A stretch of DNA of 18,793 nt from Abditibacteriota bacterium (GTDB taxonomy: Bacteria > Armatimonadota > UBA5829), in NCBI GenBank assembly GCA_017959625.1, contig JAGDAG010000118.1, forward strand, positions 1 to 18,793. The letters run 5' to 3'. Each line of letters opens with the position of its first letter. Position 1 is the first letter of the stretch. Both the position numbers and the translations under genes were made by a program. Positions 1 to 7,378 of this stretch are shown here, one piece after another. A model generated the notes under the pieces. The model was not told the origin of the DNA. It did no database searches and saw nothing but the letters and a program-made list of their open reading frames with translations.

Positions 1-608
1 GTCTTTTTCATTTCTTCGTTGTCATACACGTTCTGAAGCAGTTCGTAGCGGCCGATGGCAAAACGGGAGTCTATGTTGCGGGCGTGGAGCGAGGCGCGCC
101 GGGCGTGGTCCACTGCGTCGTCAAAGCTCACCGCGCTGTTTACCGGAGTGTACTGCCCGATGTGGATGTCCAGCATATTTATTATACGGCGCAGAGTCGT
201 GGGCAGATCGTGGGTGGCGGCAAATTCCAGGGCAAAGCGTTCAAGCTGTTTGTTGTCCCGGGAGGCCAGCAGGACAAAGTTGTGGCCGTCGATGGCGCAG
301 GCGCCCAGAAAACCTGCGGAATGCACGGCGTTTTTTACGCATTCCTCCAGATAAACGTTGACGCGGCTGCTCTGGCCGTAAACGTCTTCGGTCTGCAGGC
401 GGTGGGAAAAAATGTTGATGTACAGAACGGGCGTCGTAAGAAAATCGTTGGTGTTCAGATCGTCATACAGACGGCGAAGCTCCGTACGGGTAAGCAGTCT
501 TCCCGACGGCATATCCGCATTGAAGGAGATGTTTATGCATCTTATGGCGATTATAAGCAGCGCGATAAAAACTATAAAAGAGGCTGCAACAACAAAGATT
601 ATATCCAT
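1..608 (-). CDS. Membrane-anchored degenerate GGDEF-domain protein (3' end outside window)
   Basis: The reverse strand is open from an ATG at 608 to the window edge, giving 202 codons and no stop. AGGA at 613-616 is a plausible ribosome binding site. Residues about 4-24 are a hydrophobic membrane anchor. From about residue 40 to 190 the pattern follows a GGDEF fold: the strand LYINIF, the helix that follows it, a strand-turn-strand, then LDIHIGQY and DDAVDHARRASLHARN, which resemble the conserved C-terminal part of GGDEF domains. The signature turn reads DGHNF instead of GGDEF, and the usual DxLTGxxNR opening is absent, so diguanylate cyclase activity is unlikely. The segment ending in DNEEMKK resembles the linker of tandem GGDEF-EAL proteins; an EAL phosphodiesterase domain beyond the edge is an inference. 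A perfect promoter lies just upstream at 688-716, so the gene is probably its own transcription unit next to the EPS operon. Confidence 0.8.
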   Translation of the reverse strand, partial: MDIIFVVAASFIVFIALLIIAIRCINISFNADMPSGRLLTRTELRRLYDDLNTNDFLTTPVLYINIFSHRLQTEDVYGQSSRVNVYLEECVKNAVHSAGFLGACAIDGHNFVLLASRDNKQLERFALEFAATHDLPTTLRRIINMLDIHIGQYTPVNSAVSFDDAVDHARRASLHARNIDSRFAIGRYELLQNVYDNEEMKK

Positions 609-687
609 TTTTTCCTGTTTTCAGAGCAAAAGCATTGTTTCGCCGGCCCGCAGGCTTTCCGATCCCGGCGCCGGCTTCGCTACCTTT
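609..687 (-). other. GC-rich structured leader of the degenerate GGDEF gene
   Basis: This is the predicted 5' untranslated region between the 688-716 promoter and the ATG at 608. It contains an inverted repeat, CGCCGG at 641-646 against CCGGCG at 665-670 (6 bp, loop 18). An alternative pairing uses two GCCGGC copies at 642-647 and 670-675. No U-run follows, so it is not an ordinary terminator. I could not match it to a riboswitch class; the GACGCAAAGC signature of c-di-GMP-I is absent. Confidence 0.4.
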
Positions 688-716
688 ATTATATTATCAA
701 TCCTCCGGGCTGTCAA
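688..716 (-). promoter_or_regulatory. Perfect consensus sigma-70/sigma-A promoter
   Basis: On the minus strand, TTGACA (711-716) is followed after exactly 17 bases by TATAAT (688-693). The -35 box lies inside the last codons of the ATP-grasp remnant. Transcription should start near 681 and lead into the degenerate GGDEF gene at 608. Both hexamers match consensus, so strong basal transcription independent of the EPS operon is expected. Confidence 0.8.
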
Positions 717-1497
717 ACGTCTCCAGATATCTGCGGACCATCTTCACTCCCGTACGGACCTTTATTTCGGGCAGTTCTTCCCCCAGAAGCTGTTTTATCC
801 GCAGGTAGGGCAGGTTCAGGCCGGCCTCCTTGAATATCTTCATGGTGGCGGCGACCCTGGGGTTGACTTCCATCAGCACCGGCCTGCCGGCGGCGTCTTC
901 CTTGAAGTCCAGATCGGCGTTGCCCGAAAAGCCCAAAAGCCCCATGACCTGCTTTGCTGTCTCCAGGGCTGCCGGGTTGTCTTTTACCACGGCTTCCTGG
1001 GGGATGGAATGCAGGTTCACCGTGCTTTCCCTGTAGGCCGCATACAGCACCCTGCCGTCCTCCGCCAGCAGATCCACCGAGCCTTCCATGCCCGGAAGGT
1101 ATTCCATGGCCAGCATCTCCGGCATGGAGGGCCTTTCCTTCAGGATATCCAGCAGTTCCTCAAAGGCGATGACAAAGGAGCCGGGCTTTTCGCCGAACAA
1201 TATGTCGAACCTGGACACCCGGGGCATTATCACCCTGACGCCCCTGCTGCCGCTGAGATCCACCGCTTTCACGCACACGGGATTGTCGGGATAGCCGCAT
1301 TTTTTGCAGGCCTCCTCCAGCTCCTCCGCGCGGCGGACCGGGGCAAAGGCGGGGGTGGCAAACCCCTTTTGCTTCAGGAATTCGTAAAGCCTCAATTTGT
1401 TGGCGGCGATCTCTATGCTCTTTCGCGAAGACACGGAGACGAAGGTCCCCGCGCGTTCAAACTCGCCTTTTCGATGATCTCCACCGTCTCCGAACAA
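697..1497 (-). pseudogene. 5'-truncated ATP-grasp (carbamoyl-phosphate-synthase-like) protein
   Basis: The frame encodes most of an ATP-grasp enzyme of the CPS-large-subunit-like type found in polysaccharide clusters. Family-like sequence begins at about 1464 (EFERAGTFVSVSS). It continues with the GSRGV nucleotide-binding loop, MEYLPGMEGSVD, and the metal-binding segment LMEVNPRVAAT near residues 208-218, and ends normally. The N-terminal pre-grasp domain, usually about 80-100 residues, is missing. The only start available is a TTG at 1497 without a convincing ribosome binding site, and the first 11 codons read the preceding deacetylase sequence out of frame. The fragment overlaps the truncated PIG-L frame and lies one base back (-1) from it. 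It looks like the right side of a deletion joining two genes. Such ATP-grasp proteins ligate an acid to an amine or modify sugars; the substrate cannot be told here. A residual product is possible but probably inactive. Confidence 0.75.
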
Positions 1498-1745
1498 AAC
1501 TCTATGTCCTTGGCAGGAAGGTCGTGTATGGATATATCCGTGATCCCCAGAGTGTTCAGGGCTTCCGTACCTTCCTTCACAGCGTCTTCGTCAAAGCGCT
1601 GTATCTCTCCTTTTATGTTGGTGTAGCCGGATCTGCTTAAGATCACCGCTCTTACGGTGTGGTGTTTTTTGACGGCTTTTGCCAGAGAGCCTCCGCAGGC
1701 CAGCTCTATGTCGTCCAGGTGCGCGCCGATGGCAAGTATCCTCAT
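1413..1745 (-). pseudogene. 3'-truncated PIG-L/LmbE-family N-acetyl-sugar deacetylase
   Basis: The start is well supported: ATG at 1745 with GGAGG just upstream, overlapping the flippase stop as ATGA. Residues 1-94 are the N-terminal half of a PIG-L deacetylase, including AHLDD (8-12; His9 and Asp12 are zinc ligands in this family) and CGG at 17-19. The family is normally 200-250 residues long and has a third zinc-binding His in the second half. Here homology stops at about residue 94 (position 1464), the next 16 residues read ATP-grasp DNA in the wrong frame, and a stop follows at 1413. A full-length enzyme in this position would deacetylate an N-acetyl sugar of the repeat unit or its precursor. 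The missing ligand makes this product very probably non-functional. An assembly error is possible, but a single-base error would not explain the missing domains. Confidence 0.75.
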
Positions 1746-3331
1746 TTTTCCTCCGAAACGTTATCGTTTTTTCTGCCTCTCAGGCCGGGGAGCTTCCCTG
1801 CCTGATCCCTGACGGTCTCAAGCAGATATCTGAATTCCCTCAGCCTGTTGTAAGCCAGAAAATATATCAAATTGCAGGCCGCTATGCACACCAGAAGCTT
1901 TTCGAAAAGCCCCAGAACACCCCCGTGGGTGAAGCGGCACAAATAAGAGCATGCAAGGTATGCCAGGGCCGTCACCAGAAAATAGGCGGTATAGCGGACA
2001 AAAAAACCAAGGCAGCTCTTTTTGAAGCCCCAGCGGTACACCACCCAGGGCTCCACCCAGAAGGGCACCAGCAGGGTGCTGGCTATGGTCCCCCACAGGA
2101 CCCCCGGTATGCCCCACAGCTTCGCCCACCATACGGACAGGGCCAGATTGAGGACTGACTCCGGGATCACCTTGTATTTGTCTATATGGAAAAGCCCCAT
2201 GGTGTTCCTGGCGGAGCCTACGGGAAGCCTCATGCAGTAGAGATACAGGTTGACCACGATGAGAAGCACTATCATATTTCCGAAGGCCATGGTCTCGCTG
2301 TCCATCCACAGAACTATGAAGGGGTTAAAGAGCACCGCCAGCGTCACGCAGATGCAGCCGAAAAGCCAGGCGGAAAAGAACATCACGTTTTCAAAGGCGG
2401 CCCTTTTGCGTTCTTCCGTCTCGGTGGCGTTCAGGTTGCCCATGGTGCCGGTGATGGAATTGAAAAGCGGGTGTATCACCCCCAGAAGCCCCATTCTTAT
2501 CACCATGTAATTGCTGTAGATCCCCACCGCCGCCACGTTGACGAATTTGGCCATGATGATGGTGTCCGTAAAGAATATTATCACGCCGCCGACCTTATGG
2601 AGCAGCATGGCGAACACGTTGCGCCTGATGACTAAAACGTCTTCCTTCAAAAGCGGGGCGACCTTTTTTTCCCGCAGATACGGATACATCCTGTTGGTCT
2701 GCAGAGTGATCCAGACGTTCAGGGCCAGAGTGGCAAGGATCGATACCGCGAGATACAGGATATAATCGCCGTACAGCATAAGGACGGCTATCTGCACCCC
2801 GGCCGCCAGGGTCCTCACCGTGGTGGTGATGATGACTTCCACGTATTTCTTCTGGTCGGCAAACAGCAAAGTGGCCCGGTAAATAAAGAAATAGCTTACT
2901 CCCGTGTTTATGACGTTCAGAAGAAATATGAACCATATATTGTCCACGGGGGTCTTCATCTCCGTGACGAAAAACGGGCTGACGGGGGATATCAGCGAAC
3001 CTGCCGTCAGGATAAAAATGCCTACAAAGACGTAAACCTTCCGGAACAGCCCCATCAGGCTTTTGACCTTTTCCGTGTCGTTTGTGGCTACCGGCTTGTA
3101 AAGCGAATAAAGCATGGCGTCGGCGAAACCCAGCTCCGCCAGGCTCAGCAGGTTCAGCACGTCGCCGAAAACGCTGTTGAGGCCCAGGTATTCCTTTCCC
3201 AGGATATCCACAAAGATCCTTCTGGAAAAGAAGCTGACCAGCATCACAAGAAACTGGCACAAAAGGGCGAATTTCATGTTTTTCGCTATGTTGTCCAGCC
3301 GCGAAGGATTATTGTTTTTACCGGTTTTCAT
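1742..3331 (-). CDS. Wzx-like polysaccharide flippase (MOP/MATE superfamily)
   Basis: This protein of about 529 residues is hydrophobic throughout, with roughly 12-14 predicted membrane helices. Its N-terminus (IAKNMKFALLCQFLVML, then FVDILGKEYLGLNSVF) has the typical look of oligosaccharide flippases of the MOP superfamily (Polysacc_synt family). The presumed role is to move the undecaprenyl-diphosphate-linked repeat unit across the cytoplasmic membrane for polymerisation. The ATG at 3331 is chosen because it gives the smaller overlap with the upstream glycosyltransferase, whose stop is at 3318. A TTG at 3343, adding MAQI, is an alternative, and neither start has a strong Shine-Dalgarno sequence. 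The stop overlaps the ATG of the PIG-L remnant. The gene is the last intact one of the EPS operon. The flippase family assignment is firm; the substrate is unknown. Confidence 0.88.
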   Translation of the reverse strand: MKTGKNNNPSRLDNIAKNMKFALLCQFLVMLVSFFSRRIFVDILGKEYLGLNSVFGDVLNLLSLAELGFADAMLYSLYKPVATNDTEKVKSLMGLFRKVYVFVGIFILTAGSLISPVSPFFVTEMKTPVDNIWFIFLLNVINTGVSYFFIYRATLLFADQKKYVEVIITTTVRTLAAGVQIAVLMLYGDYILYLAVSILATLALNVWITLQTNRMYPYLREKKVAPLLKEDVLVIRRNVFAMLLHKVGGVIIFFTDTIIMAKFVNVAAVGIYSNYMVIRMGLLGVIHPLFNSITGTMGNLNATETEERKRAAFENVMFFSAWLFGCICVTLAVLFNPFIVLWMDSETMAFGNMIVLLIVVNLYLYCMRLPVGSARNTMGLFHIDKYKVIPESVLNLALSVWWAKLWGIPGVLWGTIASTLLVPFWVEPWVVYRWGFKKSCLGFFVRYTAYFLVTALAYLACSYLCRFTHGGVLGLFEKLLVCIAACNLIYFLAYNRLREFRYLLETVRDQAGKLPGLRGRKNDNVSEEK

Positions 3332-4364
3332 GATCTGTGCCAAAAGATGCTTTTGCCTCGTTTAAAAGAAGCGCCTCTTCTTTTTTCAGCCGCCGCACCA
3401 GCAACAGCTCGCTTACAAACGCCCGTACGCCTATTATAAATATCCCCCTTATCAGCATGCGCCGGCCGATCTTTTTTTGCCTTGCCGCTTCTTTTAAGTG
3501 TTCCGCAAGTACTCTTCTCAGGGCAAAGCCGTCAAAAAACCTGCGCTTTTTGTTGGCGGAAAGAAGTTTTTTGTATTCCCCGAGAAAAAGGCCCGAGGAA
3601 AGGTCTCCGTAATACAGGCGGTCTATAAAGCTTTCGGCCTCTTCGGCGGTATAGCCCAGAGCCTCCGGAAGAAAACCCCTCATTATGCGTACTCTTTCCG
3701 TTTTCTGCTTTTCCGAAGTCGTTGCGGTCACCTGCTCCGGATGCAGCCTGTAGAGCAGCAGAAAATCCTTTTGCACCGCTATCTTCTTTCCCGCAAGGAG
3801 AAGGCTTGTCCAGAGCTTCAGGTCCTCGGTGCAGGTGTAGCCGGTATCGTATCCGATCTTTCTGACGTCGTCCAGCCGGGCTATCACTCCCGGGTGGGAG
3901 ACCGGCACGGTAAAAAGGAACCTTGCCTTTGTATAGCCTTCGCCGTAATCCTCCCCTATGGGATATCCCGTTATCTCCCCTTCCTTCAGGAACATGTTCC
4001 TGCAGCTGCTCACGGAGATATCCGGCCGGCTCTCCATATAGGCGTACTGCTTCTCGAGCCTGTCCCGGCGGCAGACGTCGTCGGCGTCCACCCGCACCAG
4101 ATATTTGCCGGAGGCCTTTTCCAGCCCTCTGTTGAGAGAGGCCTGGAGCCGCAGGTTCTTCTCGTTGCGGAAGATCCGCATATAAGGCATCTCTTCCCGG
4201 TACCGGGCCAGTATCTCCGGCGTGGCGTCGGTGGAGCAGTCGTCTATGACCACCAGCTCCCAGGGGCCCCGGAAGGTCTGGCGCTTCAGGCTTTCCAGAG
4301 TTTCGCCGATATATTTTTCACCGTTAAAGACGCACAGGAGCACGCTTATCAGAGGCTGTTCCAT
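3318..4364 (-). CDS. GT2-family glycosyltransferase
   Basis: The 348-residue protein has a GT-A fold with family 2 motifs: ISVLLCVFNGEKYI at the N-terminus, DDCS at 41-44 for the nucleotide, DADD at 93-96 for metal and nucleotide-sugar binding, and ED at 180-181 in the catalytic-base position. The C-terminal 100 residues are basic with a hydrophobic stretch (MLIRGIFIIGVRAFV), suggesting membrane association. It probably adds one sugar to the lipid-linked repeat unit on the cytoplasmic face. Its ATG follows the stop of the upstream GT4 gene by one base, and its end overlaps the flippase start, so translational coupling is likely. The sugar donor and acceptor cannot be read from the sequence. 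Confidence 0.9.
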   Translation of the reverse strand: MEQPLISVLLCVFNGEKYIGETLESLKRQTFRGPWELVVIDDCSTDATPEILARYREEMPYMRIFRNEKNLRLQASLNRGLEKASGKYLVRVDADDVCRRDRLEKQYAYMESRPDISVSSCRNMFLKEGEITGYPIGEDYGEGYTKARFLFTVPVSHPGVIARLDDVRKIGYDTGYTCTEDLKLWTSLLLAGKKIAVQKDFLLLYRLHPEQVTATTSEKQKTERVRIMRGFLPEALGYTAEEAESFIDRLYYGDLSSGLFLGEYKKLLSANKKRRFFDGFALRRVLAEHLKEAARQKKIGRRMLIRGIFIIGVRAFVSELLLVRRLKKEEALLLNEAKASFGTDHENR

Positions 4365-4365
4365 A

Positions 4366-5442
4366 TCAAATGCTTTCTCCGTTATAAAGCGCTCTGTATT
4401 TTTCGGCGCATACCTTTATGTCGTATTGCCGGGAGTCCCGGACGTTGTTGGCGGATATGCGCCGCCTCAGCCCGGCGTCGGACGCCGTTCTGATGATGGC
4501 CTCTGCCAGGCCCTTTTCATCGCCGACGGCGACAAGCAGGCCGTTTTCGCCATCCCTGACCACGTCCGTCACGCCTCCTGCCCGGGTGCTGACTACGGGA
4601 AGGCCCGCGCTCATAGCTTCCAGCACTCCCAGAGGCAGCCCCTCGTAATCGGAGGACAGGATATACGCGTGGCTTTTCCAGAGATAGTCTTCCACTCTGT
4701 CGGTGACTCCCGCCAGAGTGACGCAGCCTTCCAGGCGCAGGCTTTTTATGAGCTCGTTTATATCGCTCTCCAGTTCCCCGGCGCCTATTATGGTCAGGTC
4801 TGCGGCGGGGCAGGACTTCCGGGCTTCCGCAAAGGCCCTCAGCATGAGAGGATAGTTCTTCTGGCTGCCCAGCCTTCCCACTGCCAGAAAATGCGCGCCT
4901 CTTTCGTCCGGGGCTTCGCAGGGCTCCCTTCGGGCGTATCTCCGGGTGTCTATGCCGTTATAGATGCAGGGCCCTTCCACTCCGTAATAGGCGGCAAGGG
5001 ACCTTTTGCAGGTGCCGGATATGGCCACGGGTATCACTCCGCAGTGTGTGAAGGCAAACTTATTGATATGCTTCATATATCCCGGGGCGTCTTTTTCCGC
5101 CAGATTATGCACTGTGTAGATGCATCTTTTCACTCTGCATTTCAGCAGGGGAGGCAGCAGATACTGCATCACCTTCAGATGGGCGTGGATGGCGTCGGGG
5201 CCGAATTCTTCTATCACCCGGCCCAGCCTGAACCATATGCGGGGGTCGAAGCCCCGGCCCTTATGGAGGCAGACGGTCCTCAGCCCGTATTTTTCCGCCA
5301 GACGGGCGGCGGGAGTGTTCTCAAAATGCAGATAGGTGACCACCAGGAACTCCGCGTCGGGGATATGCCCGGCTATATCCATGGCTATCTTTTCGCCGCC
5401 GCCGGACCAGAGAGACGGCAGGAATATGAGTACCTTCGTCAT
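4366..5442 (-). CDS. GT4-family glycosyltransferase
   Basis: The 358-residue protein is a GT-B fold retaining glycosyltransferase. It shows the N-terminal glycine-rich acceptor-side loop GGGEK (14-18), the C-domain entry AVGRLGSQKNYPLML (about 187-201), and the E-x7-E donor-binding motif DYEGLPLGVLEAMSAG with Glu267 and Glu275. The length is normal for GT4. It probably transfers a hexose or related sugar to the growing lipid-linked oligosaccharide. The ATG overlaps the stop of the preceding GT2 gene by four bases (ATGA). Sequence elements resemble enzymes annotated as capsular or EPS glycosyltransferases; specificity is unknown. Confidence 0.9.
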   Translation of the reverse strand: MTKVLIFLPSLWSGGGEKIAMDIAGHIPDAEFLVVTYLHFENTPAARLAEKYGLRTVCLHKGRGFDPRIWFRLGRVIEEFGPDAIHAHLKVMQYLLPPLLKCRVKRCIYTVHNLAEKDAPGYMKHINKFAFTHCGVIPVAISGTCKRSLAAYYGVEGPCIYNGIDTRRYARREPCEAPDERGAHFLAVGRLGSQKNYPLMLRAFAEARKSCPAADLTIIGAGELESDINELIKSLRLEGCVTLAGVTDRVEDYLWKSHAYILSSDYEGLPLGVLEAMSAGLPVVSTRAGGVTDVVRDGENGLLVAVGDEKGLAEAIIRTASDAGLRRRISANNVRDSRQYDIKVCAEKYRALYNGESI

Positions 5443-6359
5443 GCTTTATAATATCTGTTGTATTTTATCTTCAGAAATACTGCCGCCGCCCGCAGGTAGG
5501 CCCGTGGGGTCAGGGTGAAGCCCCATTCTGCCAGAAGGGCGCGGCATTTGGAATAGGGCGCATTTTTCAGGGTGTTCATCAGCATGACGTTGACGCAGGC
5601 GATCACCACTCTTTTCTCCTCCGGCATATGCCCGGTAAAGCGGGCGGTCCGCCTGACGTAAAAGCCCAGCTGCTCTGTTCTTTTGTTTTCGTCGGTGTAG
5701 GCCACGAACCTGGGGTTCTGGTTGTTGTGCACGCCCCCGATGATGGGGATATACGCAAATTTGTATCTGGAGGCCAGCATGGCGTGATAGCCCCAGTCCA
5801 CGTGGCGTTTGTAGGCCGTGTCGTAGCCTCCCACGTCCAGGATGGCCTTGCGCCTCGTCACTACGTTGGAAGGGTTGATGTATATGCTGTGTATCAGCAG
5901 GTCATAGAGTATGTCTCCCGAAGGCATCCTGCGGGAGTTGAACACCATGGTCAGGCCGGGCCAGCGCACCTCTATGGCCGAATAAGCCGCTCCCCAGGAG
6001 TCGTCCAGCGCAGACAGGGTCTCCACGTTTACTGCCAGCTTTTCCGGGTCGGGATATATATCGTCGTCGTCCAGAAAGGCTATATATTCGCCCCTGGATA
6101 CGGCCAGCCCCGCGTTTTTGGAGGCGGCGTCGCCAATGTTCTTTTCGTTGGGAAGGTAGGTTATTTTGCCGCTGCCGATATACTCTGCCAAAGCTTTGCG
6201 GGTGGCGAGCTGTTTTTCCGACCCCGCGCCGTTGTCGTCAACGACTATGATCTCTTTGTTTTCGTAATCCTGCTCCAGGGCGCTTTTAACGGCCCCCGCT
6301 ACGCACTCCGCTCCGTTAAAGGTGTTGATTATCACCGAAACAAGGGGTTTTCCGTTCAT
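5439..6359 (-). CDS. GT2-family glycosyltransferase
   Basis: The 306-residue protein begins VSVIINTFNGAECV and has the GT-A nucleotide motif DDN (41-43) and the metal-binding run DDDD at 97-100. A later RHVDWGYH segment stands where the ED catalytic motif is usually found, here with a single Asp. The C-terminus has amphipathic helices ending in KIKYNRYYKA. It is presumed to be a cytoplasmic inverting transferase acting on the repeat unit. It overlaps both neighbours by four bases, which indicates tight translational coupling inside the glycosyltransferase block. The donor is unknown. The family call is secure. Confidence 0.9.
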   Translation of the reverse strand: MNGKPLVSVIINTFNGAECVAGAVKSALEQDYENKEIIVVDDNGAGSEKQLATRKALAEYIGSGKITYLPNEKNIGDAASKNAGLAVSRGEYIAFLDDDDIYPDPEKLAVNVETLSALDDSWGAAYSAIEVRWPGLTMVFNSRRMPSGDILYDLLIHSIYINPSNVVTRRKAILDVGGYDTAYKRHVDWGYHAMLASRYKFAYIPIIGGVHNNQNPRFVAYTDENKRTEQLGFYVRRTARFTGHMPEEKRVVIACVNVMLMNTLKNAPYSKCRALLAEWGFTLTPRAYLRAAAVFLKIKYNRYYKA

Positions 6360-7378
6360 TTGCCGCCGCCTTTCAAAAATCTTTTTATGTCTTCGACGGA
6401 CTTATAAAGGTAATACGCGCCGGCTGCGTTCCCGCGTTTTATCAGGCCCATTATTATGCGGGTCTTCAGTGAAAAGCCTTCAAAGCGCGCTCTCGCCAGA
6501 TGGGGCCTCAGGACGTCTCCCTTCAGGTGCTTCGATATCTCCGGCAGGCATCCCGGCTTGCCGTTGTTCATATACATTATCAGAAAGATAAAGCTGCTCA
6601 TCATAGCGTAGCGGTCCACCTGTTCCGGGAAATCGGCGGGGCCTTGGGAAGCGTCCAGGCCGTCCAGATGCGTCAGGGCGTGCTCCAGCTCGCTGTAACG
6701 CTTTACCTTGAACAGGGTGGATTCGGAATCGGTCCTTTTCAGGTAGATATACGTCTTGTCATAGCATACGTAGAGCGACCGGGCCATAAAATATATGGGT
6801 GTGGTGGCGCAGGTGTCCTCGCCGAAGGAGACCCCTTCGGGCACCGTGAACTGCACCGCCTCCTGCAGTTCTCTTTTTATGGCTTTGCCGCACAGGTAAT
6901 GGAGCACCCTTCCGCCCCGCTTGTCCAGTATGAGCATGGGGAAGATCTTTTCGCGGATCTTTTCCCTGTCGTAATAGCCCTCTTCCACCGGTTCCGTCTC
7001 GTATTCGGAGCCGTCTGTGGCCAGCAGGCCGAAGGAGAGTATGTCGGGCATACCGTATTTTTCCGCGGCGTCGCGGAACTTCTGGAGCATGTCCGGAGCC
7101 ATATGATCGTCGCCGTCCAGGTTGACGATATATCTCCCTTTTGCGGCGGCCAGCCCCGCCTTTCTTGCGGAGACCAGGCCTCCGTTGGGCTTGTGGATGA
7201 CTTTCAGCCTGCCGTCCTTTTGCGCGTATTCGTCGCAGATCTCCCCGCAGCGGTCGGGAGACCCGTCGTCAACAATTATCGCCTCAAAATCGCCGAAGGT
7301 CTGCCCCAGGATGCTTTCCAGGCATTTTGCAACATAAGGCTCGATGCCGTAAACGGGAACTATCACCGAAAAAAACAT
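6356..7378 (-). CDS. GT2-family glycosyltransferase
   Basis: The 340-residue protein starts FSVIVPVYGIEPYV and has DDGS at 37-40, the NGGLVSARKAGL helix, and DGDD at 88-91 (DxD), all typical of GT2 family A. The middle segment (GVSFGEDTCATTPIYFM) contains the GED acid pair expected at the catalytic base. The C-terminal part resembles the accessory region of EPS/LPS glycosyltransferases such as EpsJ-like proteins. The start codon shares a base with the stop of the upstream GT4 gene, and the 3' end overlaps the next GT2 by four bases. It probably extends the repeat unit; the sugar is unknown. Confidence 0.9.
   Translation of the reverse strand: MFFSVIVPVYGIEPYVAKCLESILGQTFGDFEAIIVDDGSPDRCGEICDEYAQKDGRLKVIHKPNGGLVSARKAGLAAAKGRYIVNLDGDDHMAPDMLQKFRDAAEKYGMPDILSFGLLATDGSEYETEPVEEGYYDREKIREKIFPMLILDKRGGRVLHYLCGKAIKRELQEAVQFTVPEGVSFGEDTCATTPIYFMARSLYVCYDKTYIYLKRTDSESTLFKVKRYSELEHALTHLDGLDASQGPADFPEQVDRYAMMSSFIFLIMYMNNGKPGCLPEISKHLKGDVLRPHLARARFEGFSLKTRIIMGLIKRGNAAGAYYLYKSVEDIKRFLKGGGK

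Noticed and set aside
1413..1497. Simple sequencing indel in one PIG-L/ATP-grasp fusion gene
   Set aside because: A frame correction would give a protein lacking half the deacetylase (with a zinc ligand) and the ATP-grasp N-terminal domain, so an indel alone does not explain the structure.
412..1626. Long plus-strand open frame of 404 codons
   Set aside because: It runs antisense across three minus-strand genes or remnants, including the GGDEF gene and the ATP-grasp fragment, and has no family resemblance.
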